A DNA stretch of 64,000 nucleotides, from contig JAMPIV010022935.1 of NCBI GenBank assembly GCA_024509875.1, forward strand, positions 496,001 through 560,000, given 5' to 3'. Position 1 is the stretch's first letter. Each line of letters opens with the position of its first letter. Shown here piece by piece: positions 32,585-42,467 of the stretch. The notes beneath the pieces are model-generated. The model was not told the DNA's origin, did no database searches, and saw only the letters and a program-made list of their open reading frames with translations. Source of the DNA: Oreohelix idahoensis (lineage: Eukaryota > Mollusca > Gastropoda > Stylommatophora > Oreohelicidae). The translations under genes and the position numbers were made by a program.

Positions 32585-34832
32585 CTCTAAGGTGAAAGAA
32601 GGTTTACCAGTTGCTTCGGCAGCTCCGTATGGTCAAAACTTTGCTCGTAGATCCCAACAAAATTTTGATAGAAAGGGCAGCGGTAATTTCTGTCAAAATC
32701 ATGGAAACCAATTTCATGGTGATTCTTCTTCGAAGAATTGGAGACAACCTGATAGTGGTCGTTACTATCACCCTAATAATTATAAGCATTTCAAAAGAGG
32801 ATATGGTAATAGAGGTTATTCCTGCCGAAGACCTCAGAACCAAACAAATAGATGTTCGCATCAATGTGAACATGATAGTAATCGTGGAAACTGGAATTCG
32901 AACCAGTATAACAATTACAATAGAGACAATAATAACTGCAGAGATAATAATAACTCTGATAACTTCAGAGGTAATAATAGTCGGGGTAGATCTCAACACA
33001 AAAAAAAGAGATATCAGCAGGCTAATGCTGTACAACAGGAAACTGAGGGAGCCTGTAATCATGTTGTTGATAGTAAAAACTTTGACGCTGTCACTAGTTC
33101 TGCTTTTGACTTTGAGAGAGCAAACAAATGCCCCCAATGCAGTACTTTATTCGAACCGGGTACCATAACTACTTTGAGTTGTGGTCACCCACTTCCCGCT
33201 CTTCCTGCTGCTGGTGCGCATGACGGGAGGGGTTCTTTAATTCTACATAAGGGTCTTGTTAATGATACTCCGGTCTCACTACTTTTCGATTCCGGATGCA
33301 CCACTATTGGTGTTAGACAATCGCTTGTAGATCCATCTTGTGCTACAGGAAGGGTTATTAAATGTGTCACATTTGGCGGCACTCTAGAAAAATATCCTAC
33401 TGCTGTAATTCGCATTGCCACTCCTTTCTTTACTGGAGATGTGCATGCTTGTCTCTTACCTAATCCTATTGCGGACCTTATTATTGGTCGTATTCACGGA
33501 GTTAGGGAGTGTACCCCACAGCAGATTGCTGCTTGGGAAGATAATAACATGCAAGCTACAAATGCAGTAGTTACAAGAGCACAAGCTCTACAAACACCCG
33601 AAACTTCACTGAATAGTGATAATGAAGTTGATAGCCAAGATAGTCACTTAGTAATTACTCGTGACTCTTTCATAAAATTGCAAGAAGAAGATCCTTCTTT
33701 AAAAAAATTCTTCGTTCTTGCGAAGAAAGGTGATCCGAATCAGGATACAAATAGAAAATCTTGGATTGCAATGAGAAACGGCGTACTTGTACGTATGGTA
33801 CAAGATTCGACTACGTCGGCACATTCGCAAATTCTTGTTCCCAAGAGCATGAGAGTCCAAATATTACAACATGCTCATGACTCGCAATGTGCTGGACATA
33901 TGGGTTTTGCCCGTACGAAGTCGAGAGTCCTTGCGGCTTTCTTTTGGCCTTTTGTCAATAAGGACATTCGTATTTACTGCCGATCATGCAAGGTATGTCA
34001 GGAGGTCAAATCTAGAGGACCACGACATGCTGCGCCTATCCAGGCTGCTGACATTCCTATTCGGCCGTTTCAGAAAATGGCCATAGATATTATTGGCCCT
34101 TTTAAGGTCAAGTCGGCCAGAGGACATCAGTTTATCCTTACATGTGTCGATATGTGCACACGTTGGCCAGAGGCTATTCCTCTTAAGAGCATATCTACTA
34201 CAGATATCGCAGATGCTCTTTGGTTGATATTTTCTCGCTTGGGGTTCCCCAGAGAAATATTGTCAGACCATGGCACTCAACTCATATCTGACACTATGTC
34301 ACAGGTAATGTCTACCTTACATATTGAACGATCTCTCAGTAGTATCTACCATCCTATGTCTAATGGGTTAGTTGAGCGTCTGAATAGAACGCTCAAGACT
34401 TTGCTTGGTAAGATAACTGAAGATCATCCTCAAGATTGGGACAGGGTTTTACCTGCGGCTCTCTTTGCCTATAGAGAAGTCCCTAATGAACACACAGGAT
34501 TTTCTCCCTTCGAACTTGTCTTTGGCGCGCGTCCACGCGGCCCTATGTCTTTATTACACGATCTCATCACTGCCGATGATATTAGCGATGAAACTCAATC
34601 CTCATATGAGTATGTCATTGCTCTTAGACAAAAGATCATTGAGGCATGTAAGCTAGCAACTGCTTCATCAGAAATTGCTAAAGAGAAGGCAAGGCAGTTT
34701 GCTAACAAGAATAGATGTCTACGACAACTTTGTCCAGGTGACAAAGCATTCGTCCTACTTCCCAGTAGGGAAAATAGACTTCTTATTGCATGGAAAGGTC
34801 CGTATGCAATAGTCTCGGATTTCCGATGTTGA
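32577..34832 (+). CDS. pol: Element B nucleocapsid, protease and integrase
   Basis: The 751-codon frame starts with a basic, asparagine/arginine-rich region (residues 1-150), probably nucleocapsid. A cysteine pair, CPQC, is near residue 185. The protease follows with TPVSLLFDSGCTT (D-S-G at 238-240) and IADLIIGRIHG. Then come the integrase zinc finger (HAHDSQCAGHMG ... CRSCKVCQ) and the integrase core (KMAIDIIGPF, ILSDHGTQL, SNGLVERLNRTL, the D, D and E of the catalytic triad). WKGPYAIV is the GPY/F-like end. RT comes after, not before, which is the reverse of usual gypsy order. The frame ends at 34832 by a frame change; the text continues at 34837. Confidence 0.85.
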   Translation: MGNSKVKEGLPVASAAPYGQNFARRSQQNFDRKGSGNFCQNHGNQFHGDSSSKNWRQPDSGRYYHPNNYKHFKRGYGNRGYSCRRPQNQTNRCSHQCEHDSNRGNWNSNQYNNYNRDNNNCRDNNNSDNFRGNNSRGRSQHKKKRYQQANAVQQETEGACNHVVDSKNFDAVTSSAFDFERANKCPQCSTLFEPGTITTLSCGHPLPALPAAGAHDGRGSLILHKGLVNDTPVSLLFDSGCTTIGVRQSLVDPSCATGRVIKCVTFGGTLEKYPTAVIRIATPFFTGDVHACLLPNPIADLIIGRIHGVRECTPQQIAAWEDNNMQATNAVVTRAQALQTPETSLNSDNEVDSQDSHLVITRDSFIKLQEEDPSLKKFFVLAKKGDPNQDTNRKSWIAMRNGVLVRMVQDSTTSAHSQILVPKSMRVQILQHAHDSQCAGHMGFARTKSRVLAAFFWPFVNKDIRIYCRSCKVCQEVKSRGPRHAAPIQAADIPIRPFQKMAIDIIGPFKVKSARGHQFILTCVDMCTRWPEAIPLKSISTTDIADALWLIFSRLGFPREILSDHGTQLISDTMSQVMSTLHIERSLSSIYHPMSNGLVERLNRTLKTLLGKITEDHPQDWDRVLPAALFAYREVPNEHTGFSPFELVFGARPRGPMSLLHDLITADDISDETQSSYEYVIALRQKIIEACKLATASSEIAKEKARQFANKNRCLRQLCPGDKAFVLLPSRENRLLIAWKGPYAIVSDFRC

Positions 34833-34836
34833 CTAT

Positions 34837-36468
34837 GTGGTCGATATTGATGGAAAGCATAAAACTTTCCACATAAACATGCTTTCGGAATTTCACGAAC
34901 GTCCGGACTATTTGCTGCCTATTTTCCAGGCAACGGATGATGCTCCTGCACCTCACGGTCATTATTCATCCCTGTCTGTCATTCAGGATGAGGAAGCTAC
35001 CTTCTCTGATGTCAACCTTCCCCCTTCCAGTGGTTCCATTACATTCCACGGAATCTTGGAAAAACGTTTCTGTTTCTCCTAATCTTTCTGGTGACGAACA
35101 TCGACAAGTCTCGTCGATGTTACAAACATTTCAGGATGTTCTCACTGACATTCCTGGACACACAGATGTCATAGAACATGACATAATTCTTACCGACAAT
35201 AATCCAATTAGGGTTAGGCCGTATCCTATTCCTATACACTTTCAGTCGCAAGTGGAAAAGGAATTGGATGAAATGATTCAATTAAATATAATTGAACCAT
35301 CGACTTCACCATATTCTTCTTCCATGGTTATTGTCCGGAAGAAGGATAAGAACATACGAATTTGCGTTGATTATCGCAAATTGAATCAGGTCACAAAGTT
35401 CGACGCTGAACCGATGCCTTTGTTAGAAGATCTACTGATTAGACTTTCTAATTCTAGATTCTTCACTAAACTTGACTTGTCTAAAGGTTATTGGCAAGTG
35501 CCTTTAGCAGAGCATGCCAAACCTCTTACTGCTTTTTCTACACCTAGGGGTCTATTTCAATGGAATGTTATGCCTTTTGGTCTCATGAACGCCCCTGCCA
35601 CTTTCGTTCGCATGATGCGTCGAATTCTGTCACATCGTTCGGATGTCATCGCATACTTAGATGACATCTGTCTCTCAGTGATACCTGGGAAGATCACTAT
35701 TTAGGGTTATATGACTTACTGTCCACTCTACGTGAGAATAATTTGACAGCAAAACCTTCTAAAGCTTTTGTTGGTTTTGGTGAAATCTCTTTCCTGGGTC
35801 ATCGTGTTGGTCATGGTCTCTTGAAGACAGAAGACCACAATACTTCCAAAATACTGAACATCTCTGTTCCTAAAACGAAGAAACAAGTTAGGAGTCTCTT
35901 AGGTTTAATTCAATTTTATGGGAGATTTATTCCAAATTTATCTTCGATCATGGCACCTCTCTCAACATTGTTGAAGAAAGGTTCGCCTAATCTGGTCCGT
36001 TGGTCTGGAGAATGCCAATCTTCATTAGACCAAATCAAGAATATATTTTCTTCTCCTCCCATCTTAAGATTACCTACTCTTGATAGGACTTTTGTTCTTC
36101 GGAGTGATGCTTCATCCACTGGGATTGGAGCAGCACTGATGCAAGAATATGCAAATACTCTGCATCCTGTTATGTACATTTCTAGAAAACTAAATGCGGC
36201 AGAGAGGAACTACTCGGTTTTAGACCGTGAGTTGTTAGCGATGGTTTGGTCAATTCTAAAGCTACAAAGATTCCTCCTGGGCGCACATTTCATTCTAGAG
36301 ACTGATCAGAAAGCTCTTACAGCTATTCAGACTAAGAATTTGAAGAGTTCGAGATCCACTCGATATGCTATAGCTCTTCAACCTTTTCACTTCACGGTAC
36401 GAGCTATCCGTGGTGCGGATAATGTGATGGCTGACATTTTGTCTAGATGCCCACATGACTCCAACTAA
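34837..36468 (+). pseudogene. Element B reverse transcriptase and RNase H, frame-broken
   Basis: Three frame segments follow one another. The linker at 34837-35082 carries KTFHINMLSEFH. RT at about 35060-35704 has VLTDIPGHTDVIEHDI, STSPYSSSMVIVRKKDK, FFTKLDLSKGYWQVPL, MPFGLMNAPATFVRMM and VIAYLDDICL (catalytic YLDD). The third, 35743-36468, has FLGHRVGHG, FYGRFIPNLS, then RNase H with FVLRSDASSTGIGAALMQEY (D), NYSVLDRELLAMVWSILKLQ (E), LETDQKAL (D) and NVMADILSRCP (D). Breaks are single-base changes near 34820, 35060 and 35690. The catalytic residues are all present, so sequencing error cannot be excluded for a copy this young. Confidence 0.8.
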
Positions 36469-37199
36469 TACTTCTGTCCTATATTTCTTTATATTACAGA
36501 GTCATAACACACCTATATTTCTACAATAGATTAGCACATCTGTACTTACTTTATATGTACACACTATCGTGCTTTGTTGTCATCTTCTTCTGTTCGTTTT
36601 TTTAAATGATAGAGGAGGACTGAGTAGTTAATATAAGGGCCGTTAGTTTACTAAACAGCCACAATTATTAATAATGTATTGTACCTTATGAAGCATATTA
36701 GTTATTAATTAGCATTATATTGCTTGTACTTTCAGAATGTCATTGTTGAGCTGAGGACTTACCTTACGAGTTCTAGATTGTGTACTTACCCTCGGAATAC
36801 CAGAGCATATGTCCTGGATCGTCATGTAGTTTAACTTTGCTATGTACTTATGTCATTACATGTCAAAGAATGTACTATTTAAATTTTCCTATCAGATTTG
36901 TACATCCATTTTTAAAGACAATATTAGAGTATGCTGTTTAATGATGATTATAGTAACTTGCATACGTATATTGTGTTTACATGCTAACGTGATGTGTGTT
37001 GGTGACACCTCCCCGATGTGAATATTTTTTGAGACATATTTATTTTTCTGTTGAGGTATATCCTCACCAGACACTCTATAATTAGCCTATTGTTTGGCAA
37101 TTTAATTAATTATCAGCGCATAATTCGTGCGTTTTGAGCCGCTTATCGCTTGCTCTTTGATATTGAAAAAAAAAATATGTTCCACATTTTTTTTTTATC
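36469..37199. other. Element B 3' non-coding region
   Basis: There is no envelope-like or other frame with a motif between RNase H and the polypurine tract. Confidence 0.6.
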
Positions 37200-37216
37200 G
37201 GGAGGAGGTGGTGATA
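37200..37216 (+). promoter_or_regulatory. Polypurine tract of element B
   Basis: GGGAGGAGGTGGTGATA directly precedes the 3' LTR start TGTTGCG, the usual primer for plus-strand DNA synthesis. Confidence 0.75.
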
Positions 37217-38300
37217 TGTTGCGTGATAAATTCTCGCAACATCGTTTTATTTCAATATCTGTTTTATAACGCAAGGGCAACAACTGCTTGAAATCTATAG
37301 TCACTTTTCTCGGTAAGCATTTGTCTTCTCGCGTTAGTATCGAATGCAGTTAACTTTTGAGCTGTGGTCATTTTTGCGCTGGACTGCGCATGACTTGTCT
37401 TGTTGTTTGGTCGATCGGTTTCCGCCCACCACTAGTGGGAGTGAGCGATTTGGAATGGCGAAAGAGATGCCTCGTTGAAGAGGGGATCTCCGCTTTTTTT
37501 TGTTCTGTCAGGGATGTGTAGTCCTCTTATGGATATTTCGTTTAGTCGAGATAATACCTCTAGTGTTTTCCCACATGTCGGGAGGCGTGATATTTCTGTG
37601 TATTTCATGAAAGCAAGGTAAATTGACTTTTTCATTAACTCTATTGATTTTGGGTCGTGAGCGATTTCGATTCATAGCCTGTCTGCGAAAGTCGTCGTCA
37701 CGAGATGTTTTTTTCCAGCTCACATGTCGCTGCATTGTACTGCATCGGTTGATGCAGGTACCAAGGACCATTACTTGCTACTTTGTTAAATGAACTAGGT
37801 TTAGAAAACCTTTATTATCTAGAGGATATTCTTGAGGACATTATTTATACTTCGGCAGACGTGTCTGTCTTGCTGAAGTCAAACTAAGGAGAGTGAACTG
37901 ATCTCATACATCTGGTTATCTCCTGGCTGTTATAGAAAAGGATGGAGTTGTTCATCTGACTACATTTACAGCACTTTGAAATATAACATGCATCTGACTC
38001 ATCATTGTAATGCTGTCTACCGTTTATTGCTGTATTGAATGTTGCTGTGATAATGACTGTTTGATGTGCCTACACATTTGCGTAACCATTTTTGTCACTG
38101 TGGCGTCCACAATAAATAATGAAGAAAAACGTCAACGGCTGTTTCAAGACTCATTGACTTTATACGTCGTGAGTTTACTGACGTCCTATGTGGATTGCCC
38201 TGTTATTGTTGCATGAACATTGTTTTGACTGAACACATCTACACACTACACAAAACCAGACATGCGGATGCCATCCATCATCATATGGCATCACGCATCA
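37217..38300 (+). repeat. Element B 3' LTR, 1084 bp, complete form
   Basis: It carries the 195-bp block (37527-37721) missing from the 5' LTR. It ends CGCATCA and is followed by GGCAG. Confidence 0.9.
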
Positions 38301-38305
38301 GGCAG

Positions 38306-39613
38306 TAATATGGCATGAACAAGACAAATCACGCTACTGATTATTACTTCTGCTTGACAAATATCCATGGTTTCACTTTTAAAACTAGAAAGTCTGTGGT
38401 TTATCCAAATATTGAATCGGTTTCGAAACCAGTGTCTCGTGATCCAATCACGTGTCCGATCCCAGTTCCACCAGAACAATATCCGTTGGACGTCAATGAA
38501 CCATCAGAAAGTGATAGTTTACCTGCTTCAGAAACTAATTCTGACTCGGATTATATACCGGTGAATGATGGTGTTCACTTAATTAACCTTTCAGATCTAA
38601 TACGTGATCTCGCTCTTACCAAAGGACAAGTGGAATTACTCGGTTCGCGACTCAAAGAATGGAATCTTTTAGCGCCCAATACTTTGATATCTAAATTTCG
38701 TCATAGACACAGAGAACTTGTTCAATACTTTGAGATGGATGATGACATTTGCTATTGCAAAATTCCAGTCGCCTACTCTGTTCATATGAAAGAAACTTAT
38801 GACAATATGGCTATACTTTTGGCAAAAATAAAGTACAATGACTACCAATGGCGGATTTGTGGAGACCTAAAGGTCATTGCAATTCTCACGGGCATGCAGA
38901 CTGGGTATACTAAATTTTGTTGCTTCCTATGTGAATGGGACAGCCGCAACAGACAGGAACATTATGCAAGAAAGGTGTGGCCTATCAGGGATCGTATGCA
39001 GCTCGGGCATAAAAATGTAATACACGAGCCATTAGTTAACAAAGACAGCATCATTTTAACACCGTTACATATAAAGTTGGGGCTCATGAAGAATTTCGTA
39101 AAAGCATTAGATAAAATGAGCAAAGCTTTCACTTATCTTCGAGAAAAGTTTCCGCAAGTTAGCGATGCAAAGATAAAGGAAGGTATCTTTGTAGGACCTC
39201 ATATTAGGAAAGTTATTGCAGACAAACAATTCGAGAACTTGTTACATGGTAGTGAACTTCACGCATGGATGGCATTCAAATCGATCGTCGATAACTTTCT
39301 GGGAAATCACAAATCTGTCGACTATGTGCATATTGTTAAGCAGTGCATAGATGCATACAGAATTATGGGCTGTAACATGTCCCTCAAAATCCATTTGCTC
39401 GATTCGCATCTTGACTTTTTCCCTGACAACCTTGGCGAAGTCAGCGATGAACATGGAGAACGATTCCATCAAGATATCGCCGTAATGGAGTCACGTTATC
39501 AAGGACGGTGGAGTGTGACCATGCTTGCCGATTATTGTTGGATGTTTCATCGCGATGTACCACATGCCATTCACCGACGAAAGTCGACTGCAAAGAAATT
39601 CAAGCCTACATAA
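38306..39613 (+). pseudogene. Putative CACTG transposase, central and C-terminal part
   Basis: After element B and the five duplicated bases the gene resumes. The long frame from 38315 starts in a linker; a one-base shift near 38335 leads to TDYYFCLTNIHGF (C-terminal half of a zinc-like pair). Then come an acidic region and a conserved core: MKETYDNMAILLAKIKYNDY, QWRICGDLKVIAILTGMQTG, FCCFLCEWDSRNRQEHY, PLHIKLGLMKNFVKALDKM, KIKEGIFVGPHIRKVI, CNMSLKIHLLDSHLDFFPDN, LGEVSDEHGERFHQDIAVME and SVTMLADYCWMFHRD. GDLK followed by a C-x2-C resembles the GD..C..C block of CACTA/Plavaka-type transposases, and the E in HGERFHQ may be the third catalytic acid. This is inference. The frame ends at 39613, 194 bp before the right terminus. 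Confidence 0.6.
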
Positions 39614-39807
39614 CTGTTATACTTCTTGTACGAATGATGTTATAATACTGTATGCGTTGTTAAAAAACTTCAATTGCGTATTTCTCGAGATCCCGGACCT
39701 GATAGAGAAAAACGGTTTGCAGATTTAAAAACAGCGCATTAAAATTGACCAGAAAAACATAGAAATGTTAGAGAAAGAAAAAAAAAATTTTTTTTTGTTA
39801 GCCAGTG

Positions 39808-40600
39808 TAATCGTCCGCAGTGGTGACGAAATGACCCAAAAAAGTCTCAGCAGTAAGCGTAACGACCAAATAAGGGTTAACAATGTGATGTTTATCATAG
39901 CCTTGAGTCGTTTAGTTTCAATCCATTGACGATAAAAGTTATGCATATGCACAACTCCGAGTCCCATCATAAATACGTTCCTGTGAATAAAGAAACGAAA
40001 CGTTCTTTTTGGTAAAAGTATGATATTTTTTTAACGCAAGAATTTCAATAAATCTTACCGCATGTGGTCTGGTACTTCCTTGACCACTGTTCCATGACAG
40101 TTGATCCTCTCTTTAGGAGACAAGAAAAGGTAGTAGTGACAGCAGTCAAAACAGTAATGAATGTATTACCGATATAGGAAGAACAAAAATACCAGCGTGA
40201 AATGGAAGTCGCTCTGTGAATAATGTGCTGCAGAAAAAATTGGCCCAAGATAAAACAAGAGCAAACTTGAGTGTACGCAATGATGTAAAGAGTAGATATA
40301 AATATAAAAATTGATATCGAAGCCAATAGGAAAATTAAAAATAAGTGTGTAATGACAACTGGATATCAGAGACATCGCGTATTACCAAGAAAATACTGAG
40401 TTAACCGGCCCATTAAATAAAAATAAAAAATATAGAAACAACAAGTGAAGAAAGTCGAAACCGATAGGACATTTGAAAGTAAAGAAATGCAAATATGCAA
40501 GACATAAATGAGGTTAATTACTGAGTAGTGTCAGTAATAGAAGAAAAGATAAGTACAAAACATCCGCAAGAATGCAGAAAAAACGCACCAGCAAACGCAG
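39808..40600. other. Element D internal sequence after the DNA transposon, non-coding
   Basis: It starts with the second TAA of the transposon duplication and resumes D. There are only short frames with no motif. Confidence 0.5.
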
Positions 40601-41440
40601 CTATAAAGTGCGTGGTGCAGAGTTTTGTACCAGTCGCACGTCTAAAAGATGGTGTGCAAAAAGTGAACGATGTTTAAATTTAACAGCTCTGTGAGCGTCA
40701 AAATAGTTATTAAAGCGTACAAAAGCAAGCTGCTGACAAGAATTTTCAAGTTCGAACATGCGAACAAATTTAACATTACCGACTCCCTGAAAAAATTTTC
40801 GGAGTGCATACCAAGTGGTATGAGACGGAATGTTGCGCACCAGAACAGTGCGATTCAATGTAATATGATCTCGGCCAGATCGCAACTGAGCCCGAGTATC
40901 ATTTAAATTATTATGTTTATCACGTAGTGAACGCGAAGAGGAATTTGTACGGACATGTAGATTCTTGCATGTCGTAATAGTTGGAAGATCACGGTTGTAC
41001 TTGTGATTATCATGATGAATATTAATATCATCAACGCGCCGAATAATGTCACGACTCTTACAAGTGAATTTTGTGTCACCTTTAACAACATCATTCACAC
41101 TATTGGGAGTATAAGTCCCCTGAGCATGCTGTATATAACGATTCTCATCGAAATAAATAGAACCAGTGTGAACGATATCGGTCACACTATCCTCAAATGG
41201 AACAAACTTGTCTGTCCCTGTACGTCTCAGATTCCGCAAGTTTGGAATGTTCTTAACATACTTTTTAGGCTTCTCATGAAATGAAGTGACATGATTTTGT
41301 TGATTATGGGAAACAATTTTATTTGGGGGCTTAGGATGATACGATAAACTGTTTGTCACCCCGTTTTTTACTGTTATCGACATGTCGCCATGACGAACTC
41401 CCAGAGGAAGCAGTATAGTTATGACCAGATACACTGGCAT
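40601..41440 (-). CDS. Element D second structural frame with RRM-like domain
   Basis: The 279-codon minus-strand frame overlaps the end of the coiled-coil frame by 110 nt in another frame, so it may be the C-terminal part of one protein joined by a frameshift or by correction of an indel. Residues 1-190 are basic and polar without motif. Residues 197-271 match an RNA recognition motif: RTVLVRNIPSHTTWYALRKF (RNP2-like VLVRNI at 199-204), VGNVKFVRMFE, and QQLAFVRFNNYFDAHRAV (RNP1-like LAFVRFNN at 238-245), followed by LLDVRLV. An RRM would give RNA binding in place of a zinc knuckle. No protease or polymerase follows. Confidence 0.65.
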   Translation of the reverse strand: MPVYLVITILLPLGVRHGDMSITVKNGVTNSLSYHPKPPNKIVSHNQQNHVTSFHEKPKKYVKNIPNLRNLRRTGTDKFVPFEDSVTDIVHTGSIYFDENRYIQHAQGTYTPNSVNDVVKGDTKFTCKSRDIIRRVDDINIHHDNHKYNRDLPTITTCKNLHVRTNSSSRSLRDKHNNLNDTRAQLRSGRDHITLNRTVLVRNIPSHTTWYALRKFFQGVGNVKFVRMFELENSCQQLAFVRFNNYFDAHRAVKFKHRSLFAHHLLDVRLVQNSAPRTL

Positions 41441-42467
41441 CAGGGTGATGTCGAGGAAAATTGTAACTACCTCTGTATGATATCTTTACTTTGGCAGGTT
41501 GTACAGACCTGTTTGTATCACACTTGGGACTACCGGCATGTTGTACAGTAGTATTTCCATTATTAAGATTTGACAATATATTTTTATTTAACACCACATC
41601 GAGTAAATCATCAACCCTAGTTCTCAATTTAACATTTTCTAAATTCTGGATTGAAATCTCTTCACTCTGACTCCTAATTACTGTATTAAGGTTTACAATT
41701 TTACTCCTCTCCTCGATGAGTAATGTCTCACAGTTGGCCAACTTATCTTTCTCCATAGTTAATTCCTCTACTCTCTTTTTCTCATCCTTTTCTTTCCTTG
41801 CTATCCTTTGTCGTGCCAATTTCTTTAATTTCTTTGTTTGCTGTACCAACATATGTGGTTGCAATCGAGCTACTTCTGAGGTAAGCTCTTGAATTTTAAC
41901 ACACTGTTCATGAAGTTTTCTTTGGCAGTCTACAGCATTATCTTGTGAAATTCTCAATGTGAGTTCCTTAACCTCAGACTCCAAAGCTTTATTTTTATCC
42001 ATGGTAGATTCTAGTGAGGCCTTAGAATTGGTAAGCTCCACTTTCAATTTTCGCAGATCACTTTCAAGTTTGGATTGTATCACATATAATGCACTCTCCT
42101 CAGCAATATCCTCCAACAACTGTATCTTTTCCTGACGACACTGTTTGTCGTGTGTTATTTGTTCCTCATGAAAATTGTCGTCGCGTATAGCGCGATATAT
42201 TTTTTTCATTACATTACCATGTGGTTCATGGGTGTAATTCACTAAAAACAAACGCAGATCCTTACGCAGTAGTTGTGCCAAGTCCGTGGCAATATTTATA
42301 TGTGGGATAGAACGAAAATGCCAACTCGCAAAGTCATCCAAATCTGATGCTGCCTGGCCTAAAAAACGATCCATCACATATTCTTCAAGTTCTGGGCCTT
42401 GAAATCCATGATCCCTACCCTTCTGGAGCAGCATCTCCAATACAGGTATCATGTCATCCGTAGACAT
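41331..42467 (-). CDS. Element D Gag-like coiled-coil protein
   Basis: The 378-codon minus-strand frame starts MSTDDMIPVLEMLLQKGRDH, about 1.06 kb inside the right LTR, the usual place of gag. The first 45 residues (FQGPELEEYVMDRF) recall the N-terminal helix of the A and C Gag proteins (MGMEGQGLIAYV). Residues about 120-290 are a long coiled coil rich in E, K and L, including QQTKKLKKLARQRIARKEKD. The C-terminal 80 residues are polar. I do not recognise a capsid domain or zinc knuckle. It is probably the Gag equivalent of D, assigned by position and general form. Confidence 0.6.
   Translation of the reverse strand: MSTDDMIPVLEMLLQKGRDHGFQGPELEEYVMDRFLGQAASDLDDFASWHFRSIPHINIATDLAQLLRKDLRLFLVNYTHEPHGNVMKKIYRAIRDDNFHEEQITHDKQCRQEKIQLLEDIAEESALYVIQSKLESDLRKLKVELTNSKASLESTMDKNKALESEVKELTLRISQDNAVDCQRKLHEQCVKIQELTSEVARLQPHMLVQQTKKLKKLARQRIARKEKDEKKRVEELTMEKDKLANCETLLIEERSKIVNLNTVIRSQSEEISIQNLENVKLRTRVDDLLDVVLNKNILSNLNNGNTTVQHAGSPKCDTNRSVQPAKVKISYRGSYNFPRHHPDASVSGHNYTASSGSSSWRHVDNSKKRGDKQFIVSS

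Larger units (their letters stand above)
29164..38300 (+). mobile_element. LTR retrotransposon B, Gmr1-like, about 9.1 kb
   Basis: LTRs are at 29164-30051 (888 bp) and 37217-38300 (1084 bp), TGTTGCGTG to CGCATCA, nearly identical except for a 195-bp block missing from the 5' copy. The flanks are GCCAG (29159-29163) and GGCAG (38301-38305), a 5-bp duplication with one mismatch. It has a putative primer site at 30054, gag, protease, integrase, RT and RNase H in that order, and the polypurine tract GGGAGGAGGTGGTGATA (37200-37216). Several single-base frame changes interrupt the genes. It is inserted in the transposase gene of the CACTG transposon. Confidence 0.9.
28616..39807 (+). mobile_element. 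CACTG-ended DNA transposon (CACTA/CMC-like), split by element B
   Basis: The left end reads CACTGACAAACAACATTTTT and the right end, complemented, CACTGGCTAACAAAAAAAAA, each followed by a TTTTTCTTTCT tract. The flanks are TAA on both sides (28613-28615 and 39808-39810), a 3-bp duplication. CACTR ends and 3-bp duplications are the signature of the CACTA/EnSpm group. Without the LTR element inside it the transposon is about 2050 bp with a single gene of about 520 codons. It sits in element D. Confidence 0.65.
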
